Part shown: in pieces, positions 19,872 through 30,510 of the stretch
Layout of the letters: the number at the start of each line of letters is the position of its first letter
Position numbering within the stretch: position 1 is the first letter of the stretch
Origin: Cellulomonas sp. KRMCY2
Lineage (GTDB): Bacteria; Actinomycetota; Actinomycetes; Actinomycetales; Cellulomonadaceae
Direction of reading: 5' to 3'
DNA length: 64,000 nucleotides
Assembly: GCF_000526515.1 (NCBI RefSeq)
Contig: NZ_JAGF01000001.1
Location: 4,216,001 to 4,280,000, forward strand
Made by a program: the position numbers and the translations under genes
Notes under the pieces: generated by a model
The model's database searches: none
What the model was told of the DNA's origin: nothing
What the model saw: the letters and a program-made list of their open reading frames with translations, nothing else

Positions 19872-22115
19872 TCAGGCCTGAGAGCCTTCGGTCTGCTCTG
19901 CAGCGTCGGCCTCGGCGTTCTCGTCCATCACGGCGTGCAGCGAGAGCTTGCCGCGCGGGTCGATCTCACCGATCTCGACCTGGACCTTCTGGCCGACAGC
20001 CAGCACGTCCTCGACGTTCTCCACGCGCTTGCCGCCGACGAGCTTGCGGATCTGCGAGATGTGCAGGAGGCCGTCCTTGCCGGGTGACAGCGACACGAAC
20101 GCACCGAAGGTCGTCGTCTTGACCACTGTGCCGACGAAGCGCTCGCCGATCTCGGGCATGTGCGGGTTGGCGATCGCGTTGATCATCGTCCGCGCAGCCT
20201 CGGCCGACGGTCCGTCGGTCGCGCCGATGTAGACGGTCCCGTCGTCCTCGATCGAGATGTCAGCACCGGTCTGCTCCTGGATCTCCTTGATCATCTTGCC
20301 CTTCGGCCCGATGACCTCACCGATCTTGTCGACCGGAACCTGCACGCTGATCACCCGCGGCGCGTACGGCGACATCTCGTCCGGGACGTCGATCGCCTCA
20401 TTCATCACGTCGAGGATGAACATCCGGGCGTCGCGCGCCTGGGTCAGCGCACCGGCCAGGACCGAGGCCGGGATGCCGTCGAGCTTCGTGTCCAGCTGGA
20501 TGGCCGTGACGAACTCGCGCGTGCCGGCGACCTTGAAGTCCATGTCGCCGAAGGCGTCCTCGGCACCGAGGATGTCCGTCAGCGCTGCGTAGCGCGTCTG
20601 GCCCTCGACGGTGTCGGAGATCAGGCCCATCGCGATGCCCGCGACCGGGGCGCGCAGCGGCACGCCGGCGTTGAGCAGCGACAGCGTGGACGCGCAGACC
20701 GAGCCCATCGAGGTCGAGCCGTTCGAGCCGAGTGCCTCGGAGACCTGGCGGATCGCGTACGGGAAGTCCTCACGCGACGGCAGCACCGGCATCAGGGCCC
20801 GCTCGGCGAGCGCACCGTGGCCGATCTCGCGACGCTTGGGCGAACCGACGCGGCCGGTCTCACCGGTCGAGTAGGGCGGGAAGTTGTAGTTGTGCATGTA
20901 GCGCTTGCGCGTCTCGGGCGCGAGCGTGTCGAGCTGCTGCTCCATCCGCAGCATGTTCAGCGTCGTGACCCCGAGGATCTGGGTCTCGCCACGCTCGAAC
21001 AGGGCCGAGCCGTGCACCCGCGGGAGCACCTCGACCTCGGCGGACAGGGTGCGGATGTCGGCAAGGCCACGACCGTCGATGCGCACACCGTCACGCAGCA
21101 CGCGCTGGCGGATGAGCTTCTTGGTCACGGCGCGGACGGCGGCCGACAGCTCCTTCTCACGTCCGTCGAACCCGTCCTTCAGGGCAGCGATCGCGGTGGC
21201 CTTGATCTCGTCCAGGCGGGTCTCACGGGTCTGCTTGTCCGCGATGGTCAGGGCCTCGGCGAGCGGGCCGGCGACCTCGGCGTCGATCGCCGCGTAGACG
21301 TCGTCCTGGTAGTCCAGGAAGCGCGGGAAGTCCTGGGTCGGCTTGGCGGCCCTCGCGGCGAGGTCGGCCTGCGCCTCGCACAGCGCACGCAGGAACGGCT
21401 TGGCGGCCTCGAGGCCCTCGGCGACGACCTCTTCGGTCGGTGCCGCAACGCCCTCGTTCTTGATCAGGTTCCAGGAGCCGACGGTGGCCTCGGCCTCGAC
21501 CATCATGATCGCGACGTCCGGCGTGCCGTCCTCCGCGGTCACGACGCGGCCGGCGACGACCATGTCGAAGACGGCGCGCTCCTTCTCGCTGAACCGCGGG
21601 AAGGCGACCCACTGGCCGTCGACGAGCGCGATGCGCACGCCGGCGATCGGCCCCGTGAACGGCAGGCCCGAGAGCTGGGTGGACAGCGACGCGGCGTTGA
21701 TCGCGAGCGTGTCGTAGGCGTCGTCCGGGTGCAGCGCCATCACCGTGATGACGACCTGGACCTCGTTGCGCAGGCCCTTGGCGAAGGTCGGGCGCAGCGG
21801 GCGGTCGATCAGCCGGCAGGCCAGGATCGCCTCGGTGGACGGGCGGCCCTCGCGGCGGAAGAACGATCCGGGGATGCGCCCGGCCGCGTACATGCGCTCC
21901 TCGACGTCAACCGTCAGAGGGAAGAAGTCGAACTGCTCCTTGGGGTGCCGACCGGCCGTGGTGGCCGACAGCAGCATCGTGTCGCCGTCCAGGTACGCGA
22001 CGGCGGAGCCGGCGGCCTGACGAGCGAGACGACCGGTCTCGAAACGGACGGTGCGGGTGCCGAATCGACCGTTGTCGATGATGGCTTCGGCGAACTGGAT
22101 CTCGGGTCCCTCCAT
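19872..22115 (-). CDS. pnp: Polyribonucleotide nucleotidyltransferase (PNPase)
   Basis: Phosphorolytic 3'-to-5' exoribonuclease of the RNA degradosome; in actinobacteria it also makes 3' tails. The 747-residue protein has two RNase PH domains (about 15-230 and 340-560) with an alpha-helical linker, the second holding [11 protein letters not shown] and the [11 protein letters not shown] region, then KH ([18 protein letters not shown]) and S1 ([20 protein letters not shown]) domains. The tail is acidic. AGGAGG precedes the ATG. The leader between rpsO and pnp contains two hairpins. Confidence 0.98.
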   Translation of the reverse strand: MEGPEIQFAEAIIDNGRFGTRTVRFETGRLARQAAGSAVAYLDGDTMLLSATTAGRHPKEQFDFFPLTVDVEERMYAAGRIPGSFFRREGRPSTEAILACRLIDRPLRPTFAKGLRNEVQVVITVMALHPDDAYDTLAINAASLSTQLSGLPFTGPIAGVRIALVDGQWVAFPRFSEKERAVFDMVVAGRVVTAEDGTPDVAIMMVEAEATVGSWNLIKNEGVAAPTEEVVAEGLEAAKPFLRALCEAQADLAARAAKPTQDFPRFLDYQDDVYAAIDAEVAGPLAEALTIADKQTRETRLDEIKATAIAALKDGFDGREKELSAAVRAVTKKLIRQRVLRDGVRIDGRGLADIRTLSAEVEVLPRVHGSALFERGETQILGVTTLNMLRMEQQLDTLAPETRKRYMHNYNFPPYSTGETGRVGSPKRREIGHGALAERALMPVLPSREDFPYAIRQVSEALGSNGSTSMGSVCASTLSLLNAGVPLRAPVAGIAMGLISDTVEGQTRYAALTDILGAEDAFGDMDFKVAGTREFVTAIQLDTKLDGIPASVLAGALTQARDARMFILDVMNEAIDVPDEMSPYAPRVISVQVPVDKIGEVIGPKGKMIKEIQEQTGADISIEDDGTVYIGATDGPSAEAARTMINAIANPHMPEIGERFVGTVVKTTTFGAFVSLSPGKDGLLHISQIRKLVGGKRVENVEDVLAVGQKVQVEIGEIDPRGKLSLHAVMDENAEADAAEQTEGSQA

Positions 22116-22169
22116 GGGATCCCCTCCTCATATCGAAGTGCCCGGCTTCAGGTTGCGGTCTTCGATCGA

Positions 22170-22210
22170 GGTCCTCGGATCACATGATCCGCGAGCCACT
22201 ACCGAGGACC
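22170..22210 (-). promoter_or_regulatory. pnp leader hairpin (possible RNase III site)
   Basis: GGTCCTCGG at 22170-22178 pairs perfectly with CCGAGGACC at 22202-22210; inside it, GGATCA (22177-22182) can alternatively pair with TGATCC (22185-22190). It lies 55 nt before the pnp start. In other bacteria RNase III cuts a hairpin between rpsO and pnp and PNPase then represses its own message; the same use here is an inference from position. Confidence 0.5.
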
Positions 22211-22308
22211 GGACGCCGGTTCCGGGCTGTACTGGTTTCAGTTGTGGTGCAGCATCCAGCTGTGGTCCAGCGTTCGGCTGCCGTGCGGCGGCCCATCCGG
22301 GCCTGACA

Positions 22309-22348
22309 CCGGACCAGCCCGGACCCGTCCGGGTCCGGGCTGGTCCGG
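22309..22348 (-). terminator. Long perfect hairpin just after rpsO
   Basis: A perfect 18-bp stem (22309-22326 with 22331-22348) and a four-base loop begins five nt after the rpsO stop. No U-run follows, as is common in high-GC actinobacteria. It could end rpsO transcripts, stabilise their 3' end, or be an RNase III substrate between rpsO and pnp. Confidence 0.75.
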
Positions 22349-22353
22349 GACGA

Positions 22354-22623
22354 TCAGCGGCGCAGACCGAGACGCTCGATCAGGCTGCGGTAGCGGTTGA
22401 TGTCCACCTTCTGCAGGTAGCCCAGCAGCCGACGGCGCTGGCCGACCAGCAGGAGCAGGCCACGACGCGAGTGGTGGTCGTGCTTGTGCTCCTTGAGGTG
22501 CTCGGTCAGGTCCTTGATGCGCTGCGTCAGCATCGCGATCTGGACCTCAGGAGAACCTGTGTCGTTCGGCGTCGTTGCGTACTCGGTCATGATCTGCTGC
22601 TTGGTGGCGGCATCGAGGGGCAC
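22354..22623 (-). CDS. rpsO: 30S ribosomal protein S15
   Basis: Binds 16S rRNA early in assembly of the central domain of the small subunit. The 89-residue length is standard, and the family core is clear: [32 protein letters not shown] and [11 protein letters not shown]. The GTG start has AAGGAG eight nt upstream. It is followed by the 18-bp hairpin and then pnp, the classic rpsO-pnp order. Confidence 0.98.
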   Translation of the reverse strand: MPLDAATKQQIMTEYATTPNDTGSPEVQIAMLTQRIKDLTEHLKEHKHDHHSRRGLLLLVGQRRRLLGYLQKVDINRYRSLIERLGLRR

Positions 22624-22729
22624 AGGATCTCCTTGGGAACTCGTTGCGCGGTGCTACGGGGCATGTCCACCCGGGCGCTATGTATCCGCGGCCGATCTGA
22701 CGGCGCTTGCACCTTACCAGTCGATGACC

Positions 22730-23728
22730 TCAGTCAGCGACCGAGGGGTGCACCACGAGGGGCCCGCCGGCCAGGCGCTGCACCGTCTGAGCCACGTCCT
22801 GGTCCATCTGCGTGACGAGGGCCTCGACCGAGTCGAAGCGGACCGTCGGCCGCAGCAGGTCGACGAACTCGACGACGACCTCCTCGTCGTACAGGTCGAG
22901 GTCCGTCCGGTTCGGCACGTGCGCCTCGACCCTGCGCTGCAGACCGTCGAAGGTCGGGTTGGTCCCGACCGAGATCGCCGCCGGGAGGTACCCGTCCGGC
23001 TGGTCCGACGGATGGTCGACCCGCCGCAGCCAGCCGACGTAGACGCCGTCCGCAGGCACCATGCCCGTCAGGTCCTGGGACAGGTTCGCGGTCGGGAAGC
23101 CCAGGCCCCGGCCCCGCGCGTCCCCGTGCACGACGACGCCGCGCACGCGGTGCGGCCGGCCGAGGATCCGTGCGGCGCTGACCACGTCCCCCTCGGCGAG
23201 CAGCTCGCGCACCCAGGTCGACGACCAGCGTCGGGCACCCGGACCCGCGAGGTCGCCGTGCACGTCCTGCAGGACCTCGACCTCGAAGCCGTACCGTCGT
23301 CCGAGCGCGGTCAGCGTCGCGAGGTCGCCGGCGTTGTCCCGACCGAAGCGGACGTCGTGACCGACCACGACAGTGCTCGCGCGCAGGCCCTGGACCAGGT
23401 AGCGCCGGACGAAGTCCTCCGGCGTGGTCTGCGCGAAGTCGAGGCTGTACTCGAGCAGGAGGACGGCGTCCAGGCCCGTCTCGGCGAGGAGCTCGAGCCG
23501 GTCGGCGATCCCGGTGATCAGGTCGGGTGCGGACTCCGGCCGGTGCACCTGGGCCGGGTGGGGGTGGAAGGTCACGGCGACCGCGGCACCGCCGACCGCT
23601 CGGGCGTCGGCAACCATCCGGGTCAGCACGGTCCGGTGCCCGCGGTGCACCCCGTCGAAGTTCCCGAGCGTCACGATCGACGGCCCGAAATCGGCCGGGA
23701 CCTGGCTCAGGTCGGTCCAGCGCTGCAC
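22730..23728 (-). CDS. ribF: Bifunctional riboflavin kinase / FAD synthetase
   Basis: Phosphorylates riboflavin to FMN and adenylylates FMN to FAD. The 332-residue protein has the N-terminal nucleotidyltransferase motif TLGNFDGVHRGH, then VTFHPHP and WSSTWVRELLAEGDV, and the C-terminal riboflavin kinase motif RGRGLGFPTANL with ADGVYVG. GTG at 23728 (VQRWTDLSQVP) has AGGAG five nt upstream and is preferred to the open frame beyond it, which translates a 16-bp tandem repeat. Order truB-ribF-rpsO is conserved in actinobacteria. Confidence 0.96.
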   Translation of the reverse strand: MQRWTDLSQVPADFGPSIVTLGNFDGVHRGHRTVLTRMVADARAVGGAAVAVTFHPHPAQVHRPESAPDLITGIADRLELLAETGLDAVLLLEYSLDFAQTTPEDFVRRYLVQGLRASTVVVGHDVRFGRDNAGDLATLTALGRRYGFEVEVLQDVHGDLAGPGARRWSSTWVRELLAEGDVVSAARILGRPHRVRGVVVHGDARGRGLGFPTANLSQDLTGMVPADGVYVGWLRRVDHPSDQPDGYLPAAISVGTNPTFDGLQRRVEAHVPNRTDLDLYDEEVVVEFVDLLRPTVRFDSVEALVTQMDQDVAQTVQRLAGGPLVVHPSVAD

Positions 23729-23762
23729 GCGTGCTCCTGATCTGCGGCTCCTCGCCGCGTCC

Positions 23763-23826
23763 TGCGGGGGTACTGCTCTGTGGGGGTACTGCTCTGCGGC
23801 TGCACGGCTCTGCGGCTGCACGGCTC
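23763..23826. repeat. 16-bp tandem repeat, four units
   Basis: Units are TGCGGGGGTACTGCTC, TGTGGGGGTACTGCTC and then two copies of TGCGGCTGCACGGCTC, followed by a partial fifth. It fills most of the gap between truB and ribF, upstream of the ribF ribosome site on the minus strand. The first and second pairs differ as if a two-unit block had diverged and been duplicated. Confidence 0.85.
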
Positions 23827-23887
23827 TGCGGCGGGCACCAGCCTGCCACCGATCACCGACCGCTCGTGGCCGGCCGCCGTCGGTGTG

Positions 23888-24799
23888 TCAGGCGGGCGCG
23901 AGCACGAGCACCGGCCGCGAACCCTCGCCGTCGTCCGCGAGCAGCGCGACCAGGGTGCCGTCCGGGGCGAACGCCGCCACCGGGCTGGTCGCCGTCCCGG
24001 CCGGACCGGAGGGTGCGGTCGGCAGGCGCTTGCCGTAGGACAGCGCCCGCGCCTCGGCCTCGTCGAGCTCACGGGCCGGGAAGATGGCCCGGGCAGCGTC
24101 AGCGACGGGCAGGACGGTGAAGTCCGCAGCGAGCTCGTCGAGCGTGCGTGCGACGTCGAGGCCGTAGCCACCGACGCGCGTGCGTCGCAGTGCCGTGAGG
24201 TGTCCCCCGACGCCGAGACCGGCCCCGAGGTCACGCGCGAGTGCCCGGACGTAGGTGCCGGACGAGCACACCACCGTGACGTCGACGTCGACGGCCGGTG
24301 ACCCGCCACCGGGCTCGGCGGGGACCCTGCGGACATCGTGGACGTCGAAGCTGCGCACCGTGACCGGCCGCGCGGCGAGCTCGACCTGCTCGCCGGCCCG
24401 CACCCGGGCGTAGGCCCGTCGACCGTCGACCTTGATCGCGCTGACCGAGCTCGGCACCTGGTCGATCGCCCCGGTCAGCACGGCGATCCCCGCGTCGATC
24501 GCCGCCCGGTCGACACCGGACGCATCGGCGCAGGTCAGGACCTCGCCCTCGGCGTCGTCCGTGGTGGTGCTCACACCCAGGCGGATCGTGGCGCGGTACT
24601 CCTTGTCCGCGCCGACGACGAAGGTCAGCAGCCGGGTGGCCCGCTCGATGCCGAGCACCAGGACTCCGGTGGCCATCGGGTCGAGCGTCCCGGCGTGACC
24701 GACCTTGCGGGTACCGGCGAGCCGTCGCACCCGTGCCACGACGTCATGGCTGGTCAGACCGGCCGGCTTGTCGACCACGACCAGGCCGTCGGTCGCCAC
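23888..24799 (-). CDS. truB: tRNA pseudouridine(55) synthase
   Basis: Makes pseudouridine 55 in the T-loop of tRNAs. The 303-residue protein has VVVDKPAGLTSHDVVARVRR at the start, the catalytic Asp in GHAGTLDPMATGVLVLG, the KEYRATIRLG strand, and CSSGTYVRALARDLG. The C-terminus has an actinobacterial TruB_C-like extension. GTG at 24799 lies one nt after the rbfA stop, so rbfA and truB are coupled, as in many bacteria. Confidence 0.97.
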   Translation of the reverse strand: MATDGLVVVDKPAGLTSHDVVARVRRLAGTRKVGHAGTLDPMATGVLVLGIERATRLLTFVVGADKEYRATIRLGVSTTTDDAEGEVLTCADASGVDRAAIDAGIAVLTGAIDQVPSSVSAIKVDGRRAYARVRAGEQVELAARPVTVRSFDVHDVRRVPAEPGGGSPAVDVDVTVVCSSGTYVRALARDLGAGLGVGGHLTALRRTRVGGYGLDVARTLDELAADFTVLPVADAARAIFPARELDEAEARALSYGKRLPTAPSGPAGTATSPVAAFAPDGTLVALLADDGEGSRPVLVLAPA

Positions 24800-24800
24800 G

Positions 24801-25319
24801 TCAGTGCGCGGACGGCTCGACGGTGCCGATCGACGGCGCGAGGCCGGACCCGTCGGCGGGCTCGTCGCCCGACTCGTCCTCGCCCGACTCGTCCTCGTCC
24901 GGCGCCGGACGCCGGTACGGGTCGGACTCACCGGCGTAGGTCGCCGCGGAGGCGAGCGCAGCGACCTCGGCATCGCGCGCCGCGGCTGCCCGCAGCGCGT
25001 CCTCGAGGTGTTGAGCGGTCTCCTGGACGGCGTCGGCGATGAACTCGAGCGTCGGGGTCAGGCGGATGCCGGTCTGCTTGCCCACCTCGGAGCGGATGAG
25101 CCCCTTGGCGCTCTCGAGCGCCGCCGCACTGGCCGTCCGAGCCTCCTCGTCGCCGAGGACGGTGTAGAAGATCGACGCGTGCTGCAGGTCGCCGGTCACC
25201 CGGACGTCGGTGACGGTGACGAAGCCGAGTCGCGGGTCCTTGACCCTGGTGTCGAGCATCTGCGCGACGATCTTCTGGATCCGCTCGGCCAGCTTGCGGG
25301 CCCTGGGGTGGTCGACCAT
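24801..25319 (-). CDS. rbfA: Ribosome-binding factor A
   Basis: Binds the 5' helix of 16S rRNA during late 30S maturation and cold adaptation. The 172-residue protein starts [20 protein letters not shown] after the Met and contains [21 protein letters not shown] (first 20 residues are diagnostic) and [11 protein letters not shown]. An acidic Asp/Glu/Ser-rich tail of about 45 residues extends past the KH fold. Placed between infB and truB, with a hairpin separating it from infB. Confidence 0.96.
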   Translation of the reverse strand: MVDHPRARKLAERIQKIVAQMLDTRVKDPRLGFVTVTDVRVTGDLQHASIFYTVLGDEEARTASAAALESAKGLIRSEVGKQTGIRLTPTLEFIADAVQETAQHLEDALRAAAARDAEVAALASAATYAGESDPYRRPAPDEDESGEDESGDEPADGSGLAPSIGTVEPSAH

Positions 25320-25349
25320 GACGTTCCTTCCTGCTGGTCCGGTACGAGC

Positions 25350-25394
25350 GCCAGGGGGACGACGCCACGCACATGGCGGCATCGTCCCCCTGGC
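25350..25394 (-). terminator. Hairpin between infB and rbfA
   Basis: GCCAGGGGGACGA (25350-25362) pairs perfectly with TCGTCCCCCTGGC (25382-25394), and CGCC/GGCG can extend the stem inside the loop. It starts six nt after the infB stop. No U-run follows; it may attenuate read-through into rbfA-truB-ribF. Confidence 0.7.
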
Positions 25395-25400
25395 CTCAGG

Positions 25401-28226
25401 TCAGCTGCGCGGCTTCTCGCGCAGCTCGTAGGTCTCGACCACGTCGTCGACCTGGAGGTCGTTGTACGACCCCAGCCCGATACCGCACTCGTATCCCTCG
25501 CGAACCTCTGTCGCGTCGTCCTTGAACCGCTTGAGCGACTCGATGGACAGGTTCTCCGCGACGATGTCGTTCCCGCGCCGGACGCGGGCCTTGCTGTTGC
25601 GCCGGATCGTGCCGGAGCGCACCAGCGAGCCGGCGATGTTGCCGAACTTGCTCGACCGGAAGATCTCGCGCACCTCGGCGGTACCGAGCTGCACCTCTTC
25701 GTACTCCGGCTTGAGCATGCCCTTGAGGGCCGACTCGACGTCGTCGATCGCCTGGTAGATGACCGAGTAGAACCGGACGTCGACACCCTCGCGCTCGGCG
25801 AGCTCCTCGACGCGCTCGGCGTACTTGACGTTGAAGCCGATGATGATCGCGTTGTCGACGGTCGCCAGGTTGACGTCGTTCTGCGTGATGGCACCCACCC
25901 CACGGTGGATGACGCGCAGATCGACCTCCTCGCCGACATCGATCTTGAGCAGGGCATCCTCGAGGGCCTCGACGGCACCCGAGACATCGCCCTTGAGGAC
26001 GAGGTTGAGCGTCTCGACCTTGCCCAGCTGCAGAGCCTGGGTGAAGTCCTCGAGGCTGATCCGCTTGCGACGCTTGGCCAGCAGCGCAGCACGCTCGGCT
26101 GCCTCTCGCTTCTCGGCGATCTGGCGCGCGGTGCGGTCGTCCGGCGCCACCAGGAAGGTGTCACCGGCGCGGGGCACCGACGTCAGACCGAGGACCATGA
26201 CCGGGCGTGCCGGGGTGGCCTCGGTGAGGGTGTTGCCGTGCTCGTCGAACATCGCACGGACCCGGCCGTAGGCCGTGCCGGCGACGATCGAGTCGCCGAC
26301 GTGCAGCGTGCCGGACTGCACCAGGACGGTTGCGACAGCGCCGCGGCCCTTGTCCAGGTTGGCCTCGACCGCGACGCCACGGGCGTCCTTGTCGGCGTTG
26401 GCCCGCAGGTCGAGCGCCGCATCGGCGGTGAGCAGGACGGCCTCGATGAGCTCGTCGATACCGGTGCGCTTGAGCGCGGAGATGTCGACGAACATCGTGT
26501 CGCCGCCGTACTCCTCGGCGACCAGGTTGTACTCGGTGAGCTGCTGGCGGATCTTGGCGGGGTTGGCCCCCTCCTTGTCCACCTTGTTGACCGCGACGAC
26601 GATCGGCACGCCGGCCGACTGCGCATGGTTGAGCGCCTCGATCGTCTGCGGCATCACGCCGTCGTCGGCCGCGACCACGAGGATCGCGATGTCGGTGACC
26701 TGCGCACCACGTGCACGCATGGCCGTGAAGGCCTCGTGACCCGGGGTGTCGATGAAGGTGACCGCGCGGTCGATGCCCTCGTGCTCGGTGCGGATCTGGT
26801 AGGCGCCGATGTGCTGCGTGATCCCACCGGCCTCGCCTGCGACGACGTCCGCCGAGCGGATCGCGTCGAGCAGCTTGGTCTTGCCGTGGTCGACGTGACC
26901 CATCACCGTCACGACCGGCGGACGCGCGGTCAGCTGGTCGTCGCTCTCCTCGGCGAGCTCGGCCTCGAGGTCGATGTCGAAGGACCCGAGCAGCTCGCGG
27001 TCCTCCTCCTCGGCGGAGACCATCTCGATCCGGTAGCCGAGCTCGGCTGCCAGCGTGTTGAACGTGTCCTCGTCGAGGGACTGCGTGGCGGTCGCCATCT
27101 CACCGAGGTGGAACAGCACCGTCACGAGGCTCGCGGGGTTCGCGTCGATCTTGTCGGCGAAGTCGTTGAGCGAGGACCCGAAGCGCAGCCGCACGATCGT
27201 GCTGCCGTCACCGCGGGGAACCTGCACGCCACCCAGCGAGGGGGCCTGCATCTGCTCGAACTCCTGCCGCTTCGCACGCTTCGACTTCCGTCCGCGTACG
27301 GGCCGGCCACCGGCGCGCCCGAAGGCACCCTGGGTGCTGCCGCGACCTGCGCCGCGACCGCCACCACCGGGACGACCGGCGAAGCCGCCACCACCGGCAC
27401 CGCCGGGACCCCCTGGGGCGCCACCACCGGCACCGCCACCGGGACGGCCGGCGTAGCCGCCGCCACCTCCACCGGGACGACCGCCACCACCGGCGCGACC
27501 GGCGCCCGCGCCGGCACCTGCACCGGGACGGCTCACCGCACTGCGGCCCGGCATCATGCCGGGGTTCGGACGGGGACCACCGGGACCGGCAGCGGGCGGA
27601 CGAGGACCGCCCGGACGCTCACCGGCTGCGGTGGTCTCACCGCGGGTGCTGCCGGGACGCGGCATGCCCTGGCTGGGCGCGAACGGGTTGTTGCCCGGAC
27701 GCGGGGCACCCCCACGGCCGCCCTGACGGGGCATGCCCTGGCTGGGCGCGAACGGGTTGTTGCCCGGACGCGGTCCACCCGGACGGGGACCGGCGGCCGG
27801 AGCGGCCGGCGCTGCGGGCGCAGCAGGCGCGCTCTGCACCGGACGCGGACCCGGCGACGGGGCTGCGGGCGCTGCGGCCTCCGAGGGGGCCTCGGTGCGC
27901 GCGGCAGGAGCCTCGACGGCGGCGACCTGCGGGGCCGGTGTGCTGGGGACGCTCGGCTGGACAGCCGGAGCGGGAGCAGCCGGTTCGGCTGCGCTCGGGG
28001 CGGCGGGTGCCGCGGGCTTGCGGGCGGCCGGCGTGCGAGGCGCTGACGCCTCGGGTGCCTGGGCCTGCCCGACGGGATAGGCGTCGCGCAGCTTGCGGAC
28101 GACGGGGGGTTCGATGGTCGACGAAGCCGACCGGACGAACTCTCCGAGCTCACCAAGCTTGGCCATGATGGCCTTGCTCTCGACGCCGAGCTCCTTAGCG
28201 AGCTCGTAGACGCGGACCTTTGCCAC
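25401..28226 (-). CDS. infB: Translation initiation factor IF-2
   Basis: GTPase that brings fMet-tRNA to the 30S subunit. The 941-residue protein has the N-terminal IF2_N motif ([20 protein letters not shown]), a long Pro/Ala then Gly/Arg/Pro-rich linker of about 280 residues that includes a duplicated [15 protein letters not shown] segment, a second IF2_N-like domain, the G domain ([35 protein letters not shown]) and domains II-IV. The linker is typical of actinobacteria. GTG at 28226 has AGGAG seven nt upstream. It follows ylxR after a 163-nt gap holding a 14-nt direct repeat (28274-28301). Confidence 0.98.
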   Translation of the reverse strand: MAKVRVYELAKELGVESKAIMAKLGELGEFVRSASSTIEPPVVRKLRDAYPVGQAQAPEASAPRTPAARKPAAPAAPSAAEPAAPAPAVQPSVPSTPAPQVAAVEAPAARTEAPSEAAAPAAPSPGPRPVQSAPAAPAAPAAPAAGPRPGGPRPGNNPFAPSQGMPRQGGRGGAPRPGNNPFAPSQGMPRPGSTRGETTAAGERPGGPRPPAAGPGGPRPNPGMMPGRSAVSRPGAGAGAGAGRAGGGGRPGGGGGGYAGRPGGGAGGGAPGGPGGAGGGGFAGRPGGGGRGAGRGSTQGAFGRAGGRPVRGRKSKRAKRQEFEQMQAPSLGGVQVPRGDGSTIVRLRFGSSLNDFADKIDANPASLVTVLFHLGEMATATQSLDEDTFNTLAAELGYRIEMVSAEEEDRELLGSFDIDLEAELAEESDDQLTARPPVVTVMGHVDHGKTKLLDAIRSADVVAGEAGGITQHIGAYQIRTEHEGIDRAVTFIDTPGHEAFTAMRARGAQVTDIAILVVAADDGVMPQTIEALNHAQSAGVPIVVAVNKVDKEGANPAKIRQQLTEYNLVAEEYGGDTMFVDISALKRTGIDELIEAVLLTADAALDLRANADKDARGVAVEANLDKGRGAVATVLVQSGTLHVGDSIVAGTAYGRVRAMFDEHGNTLTEATPARPVMVLGLTSVPRAGDTFLVAPDDRTARQIAEKREAAERAALLAKRRKRISLEDFTQALQLGKVETLNLVLKGDVSGAVEALEDALLKIDVGEEVDLRVIHRGVGAITQNDVNLATVDNAIIIGFNVKYAERVEELAEREGVDVRFYSVIYQAIDDVESALKGMLKPEYEEVQLGTAEVREIFRSSKFGNIAGSLVRSGTIRRNSKARVRRGNDIVAENLSIESLKRFKDDATEVREGYECGIGLGSYNDLQVDDVVETYELREKPRS

Positions 28227-28389
28227 AACTCTCCTGTCTCGGTCCGCCCGGACAGGGTCGGACCGTCGTTAGTGCTGGGTACTCATCGCTGGGTACTCAT
28301 CGGGTTTCCATCGGCTTCCAACCCGCTTTCCTGCTCGATGAACGACGGACGTACAGCGTGTGCTGGTCGACCTGGTCGACCGGCACCGG

Positions 28390-28767
28390 TCATCCTGCGA
28401 CCTGCGCGGACTCGAGGAACGCCCGGACGGGTGTCACGTCCAGCGGCCCTGTGCGCAGGGCACGGGGGAACGCTCGACGCCGTTCGGCGAGCTCGAGGCA
28501 CCGCAGGTCGGCGTGCAACCACGCACCCCGACCGGGTCTGGAGCGCTCCGTGTCGACGACGACCGAGGACGAACCCTGGTCACCACCGACCTGGACCACT
28601 CGCAGCAGGACGGACCGAAGGCCTCGTTCCCGGCACCCCACACACGTTCGCAGGGGACCTGCGAGCGGGGCCACAGCGAAACTCACGGCGTGGTCGGCGC
28701 CGTCTGCAGCACGTTCGGGGAGCCGGACCCGTGGCCCAGCCTCGGGCAGTCTACCGCCCCGGCTCAC
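28390..28767 (-). CDS. ylxR: YlxR/RnpM-family RNA-binding protein (DUF448)
   Basis: Small RNA-binding protein encoded between nusA and infB in many bacteria; in Bacillus it has been reported to bind RNase P RNA. The 125-residue protein has the family core [19 protein letters not shown] and [20 protein letters not shown]. The GTG at 28767 overlaps the nusA stop as GTGA, supporting this start, though it gives about 38 residues before the conserved core, longer than usual; a GTG at [10 protein letters not shown] is an alternative. It belongs to the rimP-nusA-ylxR-infB run. Confidence 0.88.
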   Translation of the reverse strand: MSRGGRLPEAGPRVRLPERAADGADHAVSFAVAPLAGPLRTCVGCRERGLRSVLLRVVQVGGDQGSSSVVVDTERSRPGRGAWLHADLRCLELAERRRAFPRALRTGPLDVTPVRAFLESAQVAG

Positions 28768-29879
28768 GAAACGTGACCCGAGGGATCCTCCGGCGTCTCA
28801 GGGCTGCCGGCCGGGTCGCCGTCCCGGCCGCCGGTGGCCCCGCCCGGTGTCCCGCCCTCGTCGGACCGGATGTCGATCCGCCAGCCGGTCAGCTTGGCGG
28901 CGAGCCGGGCGTTCTGCCCCTCCTTGCCGATGGCGAGCGACAGCTGGTAGTCGGGCACGACGACGCGGGCCGACCGCGCCTCGGCGTCCACGATGGTCAC
29001 CGAGCTCACCCGGGCCGGGGACAGCGCGTTCGCCACCAGCTGGGCCGGGTCGTCGCTGTGGTCGATGATGTCGATCTTCTCGCCGTGCAGCTCGGCCATC
29101 ACGGCCCGCACGCGCGCACCCATCGGACCGATGCAGGCACCCTTGGCGTTGAGTCCCGCCACCGAGGTCCGCACCGCGATCTTGGTGCGGTGCCCGGCCT
29201 CCCGGGCGATGGCCGTGATCTCCACCGAACCGTCGGCGACCTCCGGCACCTCGAGCGCGAACAGCTTCTTGACGAGCCCCGGGTGGGTGCGCGACAACGT
29301 GATCGACGGCCCCTTGGCCCCGCGCGAGACGTCGAGGACGTACGCCCGCAGGCGCTCACCGTGCACGTAGTGCTCGGTCGGCACCTGCTCGTGCGCCGGC
29401 AGCACCGCCTCCGTCCCGCGGACGGCGACGAGCACGGTGCGTGGGTCGCGGCCCTGCTGGATGACGCCGGCCAGGACCTCCCCCTCGGTCCCGCGGAAGC
29501 TCCCGAGCACCTGCTCGTCCTCGGCGTCCCGCAGTCGCTGGACGATCACCTGGCGCGCGGTCGCGGTCGCCACCCGGCCGAACCCCGCCGGGGTGTCGTC
29601 GAACTCGGGACCGAGCGTGGTCGGGGCCAGGACCGGCGCAGGTGCCGGCTCGCCCGGCACCTGCGGGACCCGCTCGGCGGCCTCGCCCTCGATCTTCTCC
29701 CGGGCCCACACGGTCACGTGCCCGGACCTGCGGTCCACCTCGACGCGGGCGTCCTCGTGCGCACCCGGGGTGCGGTGGTAGGCGGACAGCAGGGCCTGCT
29801 CGATCGCGGAGACGAGGGTGTCGATGCTGATGTCCCGCTCGTGCTCCACGAGCCGCAGAGCCGTCATGTCGATGTCCAT
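28764..29879 (-). CDS. nusA: Transcription termination/antitermination factor NusA
   Basis: Binds RNA polymerase and modulates pausing, termination and antitermination. The 371-residue protein has the N-terminal polymerase-binding domain ([20 protein letters not shown]), the S1 domain ([17 protein letters not shown] through [18 protein letters not shown]) and two KH domains ([20 protein letters not shown] and [20 protein letters not shown]). Like other actinobacterial NusA it lacks the C-terminal acidic repeats of E. coli. The ATG overlaps the rimP stop (TGATG) and the stop overlaps ylxR. Confidence 0.97.
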   Translation of the reverse strand: MDIDMTALRLVEHERDISIDTLVSAIEQALLSAYHRTPGAHEDARVEVDRRSGHVTVWAREKIEGEAAERVPQVPGEPAPAPVLAPTTLGPEFDDTPAGFGRVATATARQVIVQRLRDAEDEQVLGSFRGTEGEVLAGVIQQGRDPRTVLVAVRGTEAVLPAHEQVPTEHYVHGERLRAYVLDVSRGAKGPSITLSRTHPGLVKKLFALEVPEVADGSVEITAIAREAGHRTKIAVRTSVAGLNAKGACIGPMGARVRAVMAELHGEKIDIIDHSDDPAQLVANALSPARVSSVTIVDAEARSARVVVPDYQLSLAIGKEGQNARLAAKLTGWRIDIRSDEGGTPGGATGGRDGDPAGSPETPEDPSGHVS

Positions 29880-30397
29880 CAGTCCAGGTCCTCCTCGTCG
29901 TGGGGCCCCTCGTCGTGCACGTGCTTGAGCTCGACCTCGACTGCGGCGCGCGCGACCTGGGCGGGGTCGACCTGCACCACGGTGCCGGGCGCCGTCTCGA
30001 CGTCGTACCCGTCGGCCTCGGCCGCGACCAGCCGGCCGTGGACGGTCGAGCCGTCCCGGAGCGTCAGCTGGACCAGCCGGGTCCGGGCGCGGCGGAAGTG
30101 GCGGAGCTCGGTCAGCGGCCGGTCGGTGCCGGGGGTGGAGACCTCCAGGACGTACTGGCCGTGCACCGGGTCCGCCGCGTCGAGGGCTGCGGAGATGTCC
30201 CGTGAGGCCGCGCCGAGGGTGTCGAGGTCGAGGCTGCCGATGGCGTCGTCGCCCAGGTCGAGCACGATCCGGACCACGGACCGCCGCCCGGCCGGGCTGA
30301 CGTGGACGTCCTCGAGGACCAGACCGGCTGCCTCGGCGACGGGCTGGACAACTTCACGTACGCGCTGCGCGGGGTCTGTGCTCGCGGGCGTGACCAT
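29879..30397 (-). CDS. rimP: Ribosome maturation factor RimP
   Basis: Needed for assembly of the 30S head. The 172-residue protein has [20 protein letters not shown] at the start, the [18 protein letters not shown] helix, [14 protein letters not shown] and the C-terminal Sm-like domain ([15 protein letters not shown]). ATG at 30397 has GGGAGG seven nt upstream. It heads the rimP-nusA-ylxR-infB operon, with one-base and four-base overlaps at its first two junctions. Confidence 0.96.
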   Translation of the reverse strand: MVTPASTDPAQRVREVVQPVAEAAGLVLEDVHVSPAGRRSVVRIVLDLGDDAIGSLDLDTLGAASRDISAALDAADPVHGQYVLEVSTPGTDRPLTELRHFRRARTRLVQLTLRDGSTVHGRLVAAEADGYDVETAPGTVVQVDPAQVARAAVEVELKHVHDEGPHDEEDLD

Positions 30398-30510
30398 GTT
30401 CGCCTCCCGTGGGGTCGTGGCGGGCCACCCGACGTGGAATCGACCCTCTGGACTTGTCGCGGCCCAGCCTAACGACTCGGCGCGGGTGCGGCGTGGCAGG
30501 ATCGCCCGCG

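Noticed and set aside
23763-23832. Possible CRISPR array
   Set aside because: The 16-bp units are contiguous with no spacers, and no cas gene is near.
24705-28046. Plus-strand open frame of 1113 codons opposite infB and rbfA
   Set aside because: Shadow of infB; the Gly/Thr/Arg repeat composition is the antisense of the IF2 linker. The same applies to the long plus frames at 6220-8055, 20160-22187 and 36806-40021.
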